Below are positions 34,159-44,945 of a DNA stretch of 64,000 bases, in pieces. A program made the translations under genes and the position numbers. Source of the DNA: Lasiosphaeria ovina (taxonomy: Eukaryota > Ascomycota > Sordariomycetes > Sordariales > Lasiosphaeriaceae); the NCBI GenBank assembly GCA_033439765.1, contig JAULSN010000003.1:1674001-1738000 (forward strand), in the 5' to 3' direction. The stretch's first letter is position 1, and every line of letters begins with the position of its first letter. The notes under the pieces were generated by a model that was not told the origin of the DNA, ran no database searches, and saw only the letters and a program-made list of their open reading frames with translations.

Positions 34159-34664
34159 GTGGAGCATGGGGTTTGCTTGGGAAAGATGGACTCTCTGACT
34201 GGCCAAGAGCCGGGAGAGATACCAGAGGGTCTGTAGGTATGAAAAATGCATGCCTTGTATACTACACGTCATGGACGACTACGCTGTCTACAGTAGAAGA
34301 ACAATTCGTCTGTGGCGGGAAACGATGGACAAAAAGAAGAAAGACGCTCAGCGACACAATTAGAGGGCCTACAGCCTCGTCCTCGTCCCATTGTGGTACT
34401 GTCTAACTACCGCTTTCTCCGACATTTACCTACTGGGACGCTGAGATTCGGGAAGAGGCGTCAATAATGCCTCGCTGTTTAACTGTGATAGCCAGGTACA
34501 ATGCCCTAGGGTTGACCTCTACTGTAGGCACAAGTACAACGCTGAACTATCAATCCATGAACATTTGATATCGAGCCCTTAACTCTTATGACGCTAAACT
34601 GAACATCGGACAATGCTTGCTCTAAAACCCAACACGATATATGCATGATAACTCATTTAAACAC
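34159..34664. terminator. Convergent 3' region between RPN9 and GAA1
   Basis: About 0.5 kb between two converging stop codons. No gene signal; 3' UTR sequence of both genes is expected. Confidence 0.4.
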
Positions 34665-36759
34665 TCACAATGCCTTTGTTTTGACCGTAACGACCGTCGA
34701 GGTCTTCTTTTTTGTTTCCTCTGATTTTCCCAGGACAGTGATGCTGCCGGCCAGCCAGGCGGGCCACCACACACACCACACGACGACCGGGGAGTTCATC
34801 CCACAGACGTGCCAGGCAAAGGCAGCCTCGCGCAGGATGGCGCCGGCGTCGAGGCGCCAGTAAGCGGCGCTGGCGACGAGGATGGCCGTAGGACTGACGG
34901 CGTTGAGGAGGACAGTGCAGGCGGCACGCAGGACCGGCGACTGCGGCCACGGGCGCATAAATGTCAGGGGGCTGGCGAGCAGGCCGACGAGTAGCGCAAG
35001 GCTGAAGTTGAGGGTTGCCAGCGACGCCAGAAACATGCCCAGCAGTAAAAGCGAGAATGATTTGATGAGCTGGTACTGCTGAGCCGATGGCGCGTAGTAG
35101 TTGGTGAGCACGGATGAAAGGGCAGAGGGCAGCACCGCGTTGAAAACCGCGAAGATTACGAAGGCCGGCGTGAGCATCTACATCAATAGGTAGGGGGGTT
35201 AGCAAAAGAGGGCGGAAGCGACGGTTTGGTGTCGGATAAAGGAGAGCTCTTACATTTTCAGGGGCGTGGTTAAAGAGATATAAAGGAATCACAGCCAAGA
35301 ACTGGCAGATAGTCACAACGCCAAGAGGCAAGAAGAGTTCTCTTTCCACAGCCAGTGTACTGGTATTCAACTTCGTGACAGTCTCGCCAGCGGCCTCAGC
35401 GCCATCTGCCGCCGTAGCTGGCGTGCTCTCGGGCTGGCCGCTCTTGACCCACAGCGCAATGGCCATGATGGTGAAGTTGATAGCCACAAGCATCGCGCTC
35501 GGTAAGTAGGTACCGATGCTGACGAACCGTTCACGCTGCATGAGTAGGTAGAAAAAGAAGCTCTGATGCAGATGCTCGAGGAGGTTGTTGAGACTGCGGA
35601 ACGTGCCCTCGATAACACGACCCATAGCCATCTCGTCCTGCCAGCCATCCCCAAAGGGCTGCAGCGTCACGGCGTCGACATGGTACGGGATGAAACTGCT
35701 GTGAGGACCGCTGGCTAAACCGAGCCCCTGCTTCAGCATGCCGCGGAGCATAGTGCGCAATCGGTCTGGATACTGGTCATTGTGGTGCCACATCTCCTGC
35801 AATGCCACGCCCATGCCCATCTGGCCGCCAGCGATGCTGACAACCGAGTTTATGAGGTCCAAGTTGGGCAGCTGGCCATTCACTCCGTCATAAACGATGT
35901 GCACGCTTTCGAAGCGGCTCTCCTGGGAATAGTCGATGGCGATGGCACCCTGCAAGGCACCCGACTTTATCGGGAGGCTGTCGACGCGCGACGAGTCGTG
36001 GGCATCATGGTAAGCATCAACCCACGCCTGCGGGCCTGCGATGCTGTCGGGCGTCACGAGGAACACAATGTCCTTGGACCATAAAGACCAGCGCTTGAAG
36101 TAGCGAGCCAGCGTCAGCGCAAGAGCCACGCCGTTCCGGTTCAGCTCCTGCTTGACGTTCTCCCATGCTGCCACCAACACAATGGCCTCGGTGGCATCTC
36201 CGCGTGGTGCCTGCAGGATTGCGTATACGTTCTCGCCCGAGTAGACGAGCCCGGCCGCGCTGTACGTGAAGTTCTGGCGTCCTGCTTTGAGGCCGAGGCC
36301 TTTGACGATGGATTCAAGCTTGTCGTTGATTCTAGACCAGCATAGTCCCGTTAGCCAGCATCTCCGCATATCACCGGGGAAGTTGTGGAACCAAAGAGCT
36401 CAAAGGTGAGTGGATGGGCAAGGCGCACGTACTCGATATTGCCCTTGCCTACCATGGCGTTGACCTCGTGCTTGTAAGCGCGAAAGACATTCTGGTCGCT
36501 GCCACCAAAGTACGTATGGACCTGGCCTGGCAGGAGGGCGTTCTCTGATATGTATGTCCTCCGCGAGTAGTCGTCGAGCGGGAGAAGGAAGAGCCAGACA
36601 ACACCGACAAGGATGCAGAGCAGGGACAAGTAAGGCGGGAGCTTCAGGATGCGCGGATCGCGCCTCAGACGCAACGCGCCAGCTATAACGTTGCTTGTTA
36701 GTCTGCAAAATTCCAATGGGAATCAAGGGAAGGCTGCGCTAACACAAAAGACGCGGCAT
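34665..36759 (-). CDS. GAA1: GPI transamidase subunit GAA1
   Basis: Component of the endoplasmic-reticulum complex that attaches GPI anchors to proteins. The conserved N-terminus LRRDPRILKLPPYLSLLC contains the first membrane helix, followed by the lumenal domain (SENALLPGQVHTYFGGSDQ, IVLVAAWE, DIVFLVTPDS, AIAIDYSQES), which resembles an M28-type peptidase fold without a full metal site. Several helices make the C-terminal half (FFFYLLMQRERFVSIGTYLPSAML, TICQFLAVIPLYLFNHAPEN, VIFAVFNAVLP, LLGMFLASLATLNFSLALLVGLLASP), and the tail is Lys/Thr-rich. Introns lie near 36430-36330 and 35260-35178. The start is inferred: the only ATG that joins is at 36759, in a 16-nt first exon spliced to 36682 (donor GTTAGC). 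Confidence 0.92.
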
Positions 36760-37295
36760 AGTTCACCGCAGCTCTAGGCTTGTGGTGTTCTCTGGTCGAA
36801 GCCTCGTCGAGCGCGACTGATGCATTCTGAAGAGTCGGGCCAATGCACCACTGGCATCTTGGCGGTGACGGTGACCTTCCCAGGGGCTAAACACGCTAAG
36901 CGCAGCTCCTTGACCCCTGTGCATTTTAGCATCCGTTTACTGAATAATGCTCCATTGGCTGGCATCTCAACGGTTTATGCGTTTATCCCCTCACAACCTT
37001 GGGAACCCGCGGATTTCTAGTACATAGGAGAGCGTCCAAAGTCTTACATTTGTCTCTTCTCATAATGTACTATTAGTCTCAGGTCTTTGTGTGCTTTTTG
37101 TATGCACATACAAAGTCTTCTTACAATATGGGCATCCTTGATGCCAAAGTCCACACCGCTGGCAATTAATATGTGACGCCATTTAGACAGGCTAGGAAAC
37201 CGTGTCGCACGCAACATTCAAACGAGTTTATATAAATATATATGTACCAAAAACAACAGCCTTTCGCCCGAGACCCATTAAAGGCGCGGCGATGG
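36760..37295. other. Intergenic, GAA1 promoter and rhomboid gene 3' side
   Basis: 0.54 kb, AT-rich around 37040-37250. One 66-codon frame (36820-37020, +) has no family signal. No repeat found. Confidence 0.4.
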
Positions 37296-38677
37296 CTATG
37301 GCCCAAGCCTTTGCGAACTTCCAACAACGCCCTTGGCCGTAGTTGGGCCCCCAATCGGACTCCCACCAGACGACGGGAGAACTCCAAAGCGCCCATATGT
37401 CTTTTGGTCCATGTTCACATAGTGAGGTAGACGGCCGAATATATTCACCTTGCTCTCTACCCATCGCAGGATCCTCTCAGGAGGTGCTAGGAATTTGAGG
37501 TATCCCAAGCCGCCTGTTGAAGAGCAACCAATCGTCAGCAACACAACTTGGGTGGAGAATCGGAGAACAGAAAGAAACGGAGAAACGTACAGACGTATCC
37601 CACGACCAGGCCCGACAAGTGACCCAAGAAACTCGAGCTGGGAACCAGCGCCGCAACGCACAGTAGCAGGGCAATGGGCGTAGTCCAGGTGGGAATGTTG
37701 TGCGTCGCCACCACCAAGTACGGATTTACCTTGTACGTGCGGATTGCCTCCATACCGAGGAGAAGGAAGACCCACATACTGCGTGTCAAAGACAAGAGTT
37801 AGAATACATACTTCCAGTGTGGGAGCACAAGGCCCCTTTTCTGGGGAGAGGTTGGCCTACCTGGCGCCCATCACGCTCGTATTCGACCTGAGAATGAACT
37901 TTTCCACAAACAAGTATATGAACGAAGGTATCGTCGTCAATGCTAAAATCAGTGGTGTCAGTCTAGATCCTCATTTTCACGTAGGCTTAACGAAAGGGTT
38001 TCTGTCCAGTCTGCAGTCTCCTAACATTGTGCTTGGCACGAGAGAAATCCCCATGTAGGAAGAGTAAAAAATAAGAGAAATACTCACGGCCAAAGAACAG
38101 GGCTAGGGATGTAAGAGTGCCGTGCTCGGCCTCGAAACGCTCCATTAGGGGCGTAAGGGCGAGGATGTTCATGATCGCGTGAAAAGCGTTGAGGTGGATG
38201 AAAGGGAACGTATTAAGGCGGTATACTAGTTGTTGCACCATTAGCCTGCTGTCTGATTCTGTATTGCTCGTCGCCATGAATGCGCTTGCATATGCCTTAA
38301 CATAAAAGACAGGTTGTCAAGGCTTCTATCCATCAACACTCAACCTTGCGTTGGTAGACCCAATCGGAAGACAAGGAGGAAGGAAGCCTTGTTCCGCTTG
38401 CCTATACTGGCGCACCAGCTTGGCTTCAGATGGGTCATCCGGCCTTATCACCCGACGACAGAGACGAGACGATGACAGAGAAAAAAGACTAACACGTCGT
38501 GATCCCTATCTCGTCAGGTATTAAGGCACCCCATGTTCGAACATCCCACAACGACTGGACGCCGATGACCCAAAACGCGACAATCACGATGATGACGGCG
38601 CGCGTGAAAAGTGGTAGGCGAAAGACATAGGAACGGACGCGGGACGTGTTGAAGGAGACCGCGTTGGTGGACGGCAT
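37296..38677 (-). CDS. Rhomboid-family intramembrane serine protease, RBD2 type
   Basis: Golgi/secretory-pathway rhomboid of the fungal RBD2 group. The N-terminus (MPSTNAVSFNTSRVRSYVFRLPLFTRAV) leads into the first helix. Later exons give LVYRLNTFPFIHLNAFHAIMNILAL with the conserved inward histidines, FIYLFVEKFILRSNTSVMGAS with the catalytic GAS serine, and SFLGHLSGLVVGYVC with the catalytic histidine in GHLSG. A ~75-residue cytosolic tail follows and ends QRLGP. At least four introns. Both residues of the Ser-His dyad are present. In fission yeast and Aspergillus such proteases cleave the sterol-responsive factor SREBP; that role here is inference. The start is the ATG at 38677. Confidence 0.88.
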
Positions 38678-39263
38678 GACGGATCGTTGCGGTCGCGTCC
38701 GCGGTCACAGCAGCGGCGCCGGGGCCGGGAGAGGGTACGGTAGGTAAGGAGGGAAGGCGGGGAGTCCCTTTCAGATGGGTCGGCCAGGCAAAACTGTCTC
38801 GAGCTCTCAGCGACGACGTACAATTGCCGGTTAAACTAGGATGAGCTTTCGTGGTGGGGGTGGGTGTGTCGTCAATCGGTTGGGCTCGCTCAAAATCGCG
38901 TTATGGCTCCGTCGTCATGTTGGAGAATAGTAGAATTTGCACTTAAGATTTGTATATCAGAATATAAAATAAAGCCGATGTTCGCCCAAGATGAAGGGAG
39001 ATTGTTAACACCGCGGCAGTCCACAAGGCCATTAAGGACCCTGGCGTTCGTTGGCTGCAATCGTGTCTGGTGTGGGGCCATTATTCTATTCCACGGATAC
39101 TCCGTATGTACACTACTAGGTTGGGATACATACCTACAGGTACCAAGGCACGGTTCAGTATGGGTATTTCGCACCGGGTATATGCATAATGTTTGATGGA
39201 GTGCAAGGTAATAGTTAGCTGGCAACTACTTTAGATTTACAAGAGAGAATATGGAAAGATGTA
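38678..39263. other. Intergenic, rhomboid promoter up to the retroelement edge
   Basis: 0.59 kb. The left half is GC-rich and presumably the rhomboid promoter and 5' UTR; the right half (38930-39260) is less GC-rich and ends at the LTR. No gene seen. Confidence 0.4.
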
Positions 39264-39500
39264 TGTTGGAATGACAAGGTCATTCGATCAATAGTCACTA
39301 TAGTAACTAATGCGAAAGGTAGGGGTGGTTGTGGTGGTTGTATTCCGCTCTGTTCTATGTAAAAGGATCACGAACTACGGGGACAGGAAGTTGGTAGCTC
39401 CGTGGTCACGTGTTGGTAGCGTGTGGCCCGTGCGCTAACCAACCCCCACTGTTTTGCCTGATTGACCAATCACAGCTCTGCAGTTGCATGACCGTCTTTT
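39264..39500 (-). repeat. 3' LTR remnant of the Copia element
   Basis: Matches the solo LTR at 104-402 over its first ~100 bp (TGTTGGAATGACAAGGTCAT, then CACTATAGTAAC, GCGAAAGGTAGGGGTGG) and again at GACCAATCA. The inner part that should end in TATTCCTACA is missing, so its right limit is approximate. Confidence 0.75.
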
Positions 39501-39906
39501 ACTTGTCCATTGTCACGTGGTCCGTTGTCACGTGGTCCGTTGTCACGTGGCACCGTTCTAGCTTGCCGATGGAGTTGTGGGCTTCAACGGGGACTTCCTT
39601 GATCTCGATCGACATGCTGCGGGCGTTATTGATGAAGTCTTCAGCTGTGACGTTGGTTCCTGCGTCAGTGACGATGATATCAGGTGGTCCAACGTATGTA
39701 TCGATCCACATAGCTCGAATTGCGTTCCAGGTTTCTTTCGCCGTCATGTTCTGAAGGAATCGTGCAGCCTGAAAAGAGGTAGCTTCATCGATAGCGTAGA
39801 TGACTAGCTTTCCATCAATATACATGACGTCTACCAGCACGCGGTAGTTGAAGTCGACGTCGTCATAGAGGGTGAATCTGAATCTACCGGGGTTGCCGCC
39901 GTGCAT
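39499..39906 (-). pseudogene. Integrase core remnant of the Copia element
   Basis: The catalytic acidic residues are visible in order: D in VMYIDGK, D in IIVTDAGTN and E in VPVEAHNSIGKLE. Upstream in the same frame, before a TAG stop at 39907-39909, lie the zinc-binding parts HRRFGHPAA and FCYQC. The stop stands where fungal relatives read Gln before MHGG. The frame ends a few codons after the Glu motif in a repeat-encoded HVTTDHVTTDHV tail, so the rest of the integrase and everything after it is lost. Confidence 0.8.
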
Positions 39907-39909
39907 CTA

Positions 39910-40702
39910 GCATTGATAACAGAACTTGTTGATCTGCTCGATGACTTCGTGCTCCAAGTCATCGTAACCTGCTCGTGTGAGCACCTTGTAGATGCGTCTT
40001 GCTGCCGGGTGACCGAATCGTCGGTGCAGTTGGCGTAGCTCTGTTTTCGTAAGGTGGCACCATGCGACGGTTTTCTCTAGATCGTTTCTCTAGATCGTTC
40101 AGCAGAAGCGAGGGATGGCCCCATTTCCGTACGATCGGATATCCCTTTCCTCGATGAACTAGGATGTTGAGGATGTTGTTGAGGTAAACGCCGTATCTAT
40201 CCATATCCGAAAGACAGAATAGGAACGGGGTGTTCGCTGGAACGACCTGAAAGTCAATGGTTTCAAAAGGGGTCTCCACGGCTACTGTTCCGAGAGATAC
40301 ACTCTCTGGATTATCTCCAAACCGTACGCGATGTTGTCCGGCTGTTGATGTGTCGATCCTGGTGTTAGGGACCTTCTTCTGTAGTGCCTTGACTTGGTTC
40401 TCGCCAGCTGTTGATATGCCGGCTGCACCTGTGTTAGGCATGATGCCCTGGAAGGTCTCTGAGTCGTATCGGCTCTGGAAATGGAAGAGCGATGCGGGTT
40501 CGCTCGGGGATCGCTCAAACGGGTTAGCTACCGTCATTGCATGCATCGTCGCTTGGTTATTGAGAAGGTTGGCCATCCTGCTACCGTCAACTGGGCCGTA
40601 TTCCATAAAGAAGCTCTCAAAATGTGGGTTAGATGCTTCAGGTTCCTCCGAGGTGACCCAGGTATCTCTTCCTTGCCGTGCGCCTGCATATATCGTCGCC
40701 AC
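39910..40702 (-). pseudogene. Protease region of the Copia element, active-site Asp changed to Asn
   Basis: The retropepsin-like motif reads IMPNTGAAGISTAG where an active enzyme needs D-T/S-G; the Asp codon is AAC instead of GAC. Downstream are the family's VPANTPFLFCLSDMDRYGVYLNN segment and RGKGYPIVRKWGHP. The frame is shifted relative to both neighbours (gag and integrase), so it cannot give a working polyprotein. Confidence 0.75.
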
Positions 40703-41235
40703 TGGTTGTGCCTTGATCGGCGTTCAGAGATCGGGTGCTTTGTAGACCAACAGCCTTGTTTTCCGCATACGAAGCACTTCTTGCTGCTGTTGTTGAATGG
40801 TTTGCGGGGTCCGTTGTTACGTGGTTCGTTGTTACGTGATCTACCGCCTCGGGGGCTCGCTCGGTAGCCTCCTCTGCCGGTAGGTCGCCCGCCTTCATAG
40901 CGTCGATCAACCCAGTATTGATCAGAGCCTTCTTGACCGGTATTGTACTGCTGTTGAAGGGTGGTCTTCTCGATGTGCATGTGGATGCCTCTAGCGTTCC
41001 TCAGCTCGGAAGCAACGCTCTCGAAACTAGAAGCTGGCTTCATCGTCACCAGCTTGCATGCTTCAACGCCCTGGCATGCGTTGAGCAGCTGTTCCGCTGG
41101 GCCCTGGGTCGCCTTGTAGCTCCTGACAATCCTTTGTAGATCTTCTGCAGCTTGCTCACGAGGATCTCGAAGCATTGTGATAGATCCTTGTCGGGGTTCG
41201 CCTTGACGATGCGAACGAAGGTTGTTGATCGCCAC
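40534..41235 (-). pseudogene. Gag C-terminal part with zinc knuckle
   Basis: Contains a nucleocapsid-like zinc knuckle (CFVCGKQGCWSTKH), a Gly/Arg-rich stretch before it (GRGGYRASPRGGRSR) and the upstream helical Gag segment. Its frame differs from that of the N-terminal Gag part (41046-41978); the switch falls near 41120-41200, which points to a frameshift. The ending runs into the protease region. Confidence 0.7.
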
Positions 41236-41978
41236 TCCTGGATATACATCTGGCGGTCCTCAACGGTATGAAAGAACTCTCTGGTGCGGCTGACCATCTC
41301 GTCAAAGTTGAGGTTCTCCTTCATCAGGTTATCGAAGTAGAACTGCCTGGCTCCATCCCTCAGCATGACCGAGTATGCCTTGTGATATAGATGACGTGGA
41401 ATGCCGGTTTCTCGCAGAAGTCTATGAATATCTGGACCTTCGAGTCTAAGATATCGTAGAGCCCGCCTCTGAACTTCTCCTCGTCTTTGCTGTACATCTT
41501 CGCGAGGTCTGTCAACATTCGCGGTGTTGTATTGGTCAGGTGTGTAGGTGTATCGAGAGGTTCGTTTCCGGTGTTGATCATGCTTGACGGGGTTGTGATC
41601 GATCGTGGGGGGGGGGGGGGGGGGGGTTATCGAGTCTAACGGGGTCTTGACAGTGTTGTTCTTCTCCAACGGGGTGGAGGCTCTCACGGGGATGCCTTTG
41701 AGCCTGTTGAAGTACGGGTTCCTACGTCTCCTGAACTTCTCTCCTCGGATCTCGTAGTACTGCTCAGCTTCTTTCTCAGGCCATTTAGGGACCTGCTTGC
41801 TCTGAGCTAGTATGACGAGCTGTTGTGATAGTATTCCTTCGTTGTCGATGTAGATGCCGTGATCTTTGAGGAACTGTTTGAAGGAGGGACGGAGGGTCAT
41901 GTCGAGGGTCTTGAAGTGGTCTTCTGTCCAGTCGATGAAGTCCGTTCGGAAGGTTCCAAATAGGAGTTCGTCTTGCAT
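41046..41978 (-). pseudogene. Gag N-terminal/central part
   Basis: Helical, charged Gag-like protein (FRTDFIDWTEDHFKTLDMT, PKWPEKEAEQYYE, GARQFYFDNLMKENLNFDEM). It holds a Pro run encoded by the poly-C/poly-G tract at 41608-41627. A further Gag start-like frame in a different phase runs at 42265-42474 (+/- GTG start). Part of the broken retroelement. Confidence 0.65.
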
Positions 41979-42513
41979 TTCGAGGTTATCGTAGGTCTCG
42001 AAGCAGTCAACCAGGTAGGTGTTGAGCCTCTTTGCCGTGGCCTGGTCTTTATCTGCAGGGCTGAAGTCCTTGCCTTCCTAGGTCGGGTCAGTGATGTTGA
42101 TGATGCGGCTGTTCGTGCGTAGAGTCGCCATCGTCTTGTCTTTGTCGAGGGATGTAGATAGCTGAGTAGGGTCAAGCCTTTCTTTCTAACTATCGAGTCC
42201 TTCGCAAGGGGGGGTTGCGTGATGGACGCAGGTAGCCAAGTAGAGTACAATGCCTTTCTTTCGACTACCCTTGAGGTCTTCGTCTCGGTTGTTCCGTGCG
42301 TTGAAGAGTCTCTCTCGCGCTCGTAGTCCTGCGTTCAATTGAGCTTTCTACGTGTTCAGTGCTCTCTTGAATGCAGTCCTTCGTGCCGCTTCCTGTCCAG
42401 CGATCGTAGGGATCACGATCACTGCCGCTGTCGGAATCCTTACTATTCTGCGATTGGCCTAGTCGGTCAACCACTGATCAGTGTTGGAATGACAAGGTCA
42501 TTCGATCAATAAT

Positions 42514-42865
42514 GTGTTACACACGCCTGCTAATATAATAAATAGGAAATTGTTACATGTAGCTTTATTTTTCGATATTGAAACACATTAAACCGCTATC
42601 TCTTTACTGGAATATGTAGCTGCGTTACGGAATACGTGTACTGGATATCGCTATATACGTGTAATCCGCACCGTAGCGTAACTGCATTTTGGGCTGGACC
42701 TTACAGGCCCCACTTGACCCACTCTTGCCGAAGGCAGCCTGATTCCCAAGCTGCCGAAATTGTTAGCGCAAGCTCAGAATCCGCGATCGCACACTGAACG
42801 CGCGAGATGACATCTCCATGTTTGTAGTCCGCTTCACGCGCATTGCAAAATTGTCACATCGAGCC
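42514..42865. other. Flank between the retroelement and the SAK-type gene
   Basis: 0.35 kb. The first ~150 bp are AT-rich and contain TGTGTTACACA, a small palindrome, at the point where the LTR match stops. The rest should be the promoter of the following gene. Confidence 0.4.
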
Positions 42866-44945
42866 ATGGGTTCTTCAGCATATGCAGCATACGCGACCCA
42901 GAATGGGCTTGCAGGCAGCGCGCACACCGTTACTGCCCTCGGGCGGTGGTCCATTTTGAACAAGCAACTTCCAGGTATGGCGAAGCGCTCAATCTAGACC
43001 CAAGGAACTCCGCCGGCGAGCTTGCGATCGCAAGTCTTGGTCCTTATTTGCCCTTACTTTCCTGTGTTCATCCCGTTGTGCTTTGTTGCTAACTCGTTTC
43101 TCTGCCACCAGCCGCCGACAAGATCAAGGTGATCCACGTCTACGACTTTGACAATACGCGTATGTCTTCCCTCTGCCGAGAATGTTTTTAGTCTTCGTGA
43201 CTGACCTGCCCCTCTTTTACATCGCAGTTTTCAAGACCCCTCTTCCAAATCCCAAGATATGGAGCGGTCCTACGATCGGTGCTCTTGCGAACCCCGAGTG
43301 CTTTATCAACGGTGGATGGTGGCACGACTGCCGGATTCTCGCTTCCACAGGCGAGGGTCTCGCCAAGGAAGAACCGAAGGCATGGAACGGATGGTGGAAT
43401 GAAAAGATTGTCGAACTTGTCCGGCTGAGCATGCAGCAAAAGGATGCGCTTTGTGTCCTGCTTACTGGCCGCTCAGAGTCTGGATTCGCGGATCTGATCA
43501 AGCGCATGGTCTCATGCAAAGGCCTTGAGTTTGATCTAGCCTCTTTGAAGCCGGCCGTTGGCCCCAACAACCAGCCCTTTGCCACCACCATGATTTTCAA
43601 GCAGGCTTTCTTGGAAGCTCTGATGGAAACCTACAAACAGGCTGAAGAGATCCGTATCTATGAGGATCGTCCGAAGCACGTCAAGGGCTTCCGTGAATTC
43701 CTGAACGATTACAACAAGAAGCAAAGGGGCATGGGTGGCTCCCCCACACGAGGGCCGATTGATGCCGAGGTCGTGCCAGTGGCTGACAGTGCCACCAATC
43801 TCGACCCCGTTGCCGAAGTAGCTGAAGTCCAGCATCTGATCAACGAGCATAACGCCGCCCTATTCAAGCGCCGACGCGGGACCAGAGGCGAGCGCCTTAT
43901 GATCAAGAAGACTGTATTTTATACAGGATATCTGATCAACAGCGCTGATACTCAGCGTCTGCTAACACTCGCAAAGTTTCCGCAAAACCTACCAGAGACA
44001 GAGTTGAAATTGCATGCAAACAATATCATGATATGCCCGAGACCGTGTCCGGCTAGTATCTTGGAGAAGGTCGGTGGCATGGGGACAAAGATATCGTGGG
44101 AAGTCACTGGCACAGCATGTTTCGAGAACAATATCTGGGCGGCCTGCCTAAAGCCTGTGCCGGCTACTGCAAAGTTCCACACTGACAACCCGAGCCCTCT
44201 TGTTGTTCTTGCGTTACGAAAAGGCGCGCGTCCGGTGGACGCAGGTAAGATCAAGAATTGGCAGCAAGTACCGCCAGACAAAGCCTTTGTCTTTGAGACG
44301 ACAGTGGGAGAAAAGGTGCTTCTTCGTGTTGAAGCGGAGGATCCCAGTGAAGGTGCATACGAGAGCTTGTTCCCTAACAAACCCTCCAAGAGGAAGTTTG
44401 GCGGCGGGGAAGAAGACTCTCGTCCGCGTCAAGGCAATACGCACGCTGGTGGACACCGTAATGATCGGGGCCACTTCCACCAATCTGGACCTCCGGGCCG
44501 CGGGGGTTCAGGCCGAGGAGGCTTCCGCGGAGGAGCCAATGCGGGCCTGCACCGAGGTTTCCGGGGACGGGGAGGTGGTTCCAGAGGTCGTGGCGTCCGT
44601 GGCGGTGGTAGCCATCACTACAAGTCGCTCGACGATCTTGCCACGCGAGAGAACCAAGGCGGGTTTGTGCAGCAGGTGTCTTACGAAGATGACTCTCACC
44701 GAAATTTTACGACATTACAGCAGACGCAAAACCAAGGGAGCCAAGGTTACCAACAACAGCCGCACTACCAACCGCCTTACCAACATCAGGGGCAGCAGCA
44801 GCAATATCAGCAGCAGCAGCAGCAGCAGCAGCCCCAGCAGCAGTATGGTGGCTGGCAGCAGCAACAACATGGCAACTCCCAACAAGGACGGCCTATAGGT
44901 GCTCCGACTGGTCCCAGCAGTCAGGAGATGAACAACTACTACTAA
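42866..44945 (+). CDS. Swiss Army Knife RNA repair-like HAD protein with RGG- and Gln-rich tail
   Basis: Fungal protein of the HAD_SAK family (PF10307). Exons 42866-42974, 43112-43159 and 43228-44945 add to 624 residues. The intron junctions rebuild HAD motif I, VYDFDNTLF, at about residue 48. Later motifs are LCVLLTGRSE (HAD motif II with its Thr) and IYEDRPKHVKGF (motif IV-like acidic pair). The HAD part ends near residue 240; a second conserved domain follows (KKTVFYTGYLI...VTGTACFENNIWAACL). Residues ~460-515 are an RGG-type, Gly/Arg-rich region and ~545-605 a Gln-rich region with a run of eight Q. RNA binding is inferred from that tail; phosphatase or RNA-end repair is predicted by the family, not shown. 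The start ATG at 42866 lies in the context AGCCATGG. Confidence 0.9.

Larger units (their letters stand above)
39264..42513 (-). mobile_element. Decayed Copia-type LTR retroelement lacking reverse transcriptase and RNase H
   Basis: The element reads on the minus strand. TGTTGGAATGACAAGGTCAT and the next ten bases occur at both ends (39264 and 42483). Between them, from right to left, lie gag, a zinc knuckle, an aspartic-protease region and an integrase core. The integrase frame stops right after its last catalytic region in a 15-bp tandem repeat, and the LTR follows. No reverse transcriptase or RNase H motif (YxDD region) is present anywhere, although in a Copia element they should come after the integrase. 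The coding frames shift at least three times and include a stop in the integrase. The 5' LTR is cut to about 30 bp and the 3' LTR lacks its far end. Confidence 0.85.

Noticed and set aside
39259..42561. ATGTA on both sides of the Copia element as its target duplication
   Set aside because: The right copy does not follow a CA LTR end, and the 5' LTR is truncated before it, so the match may be chance.
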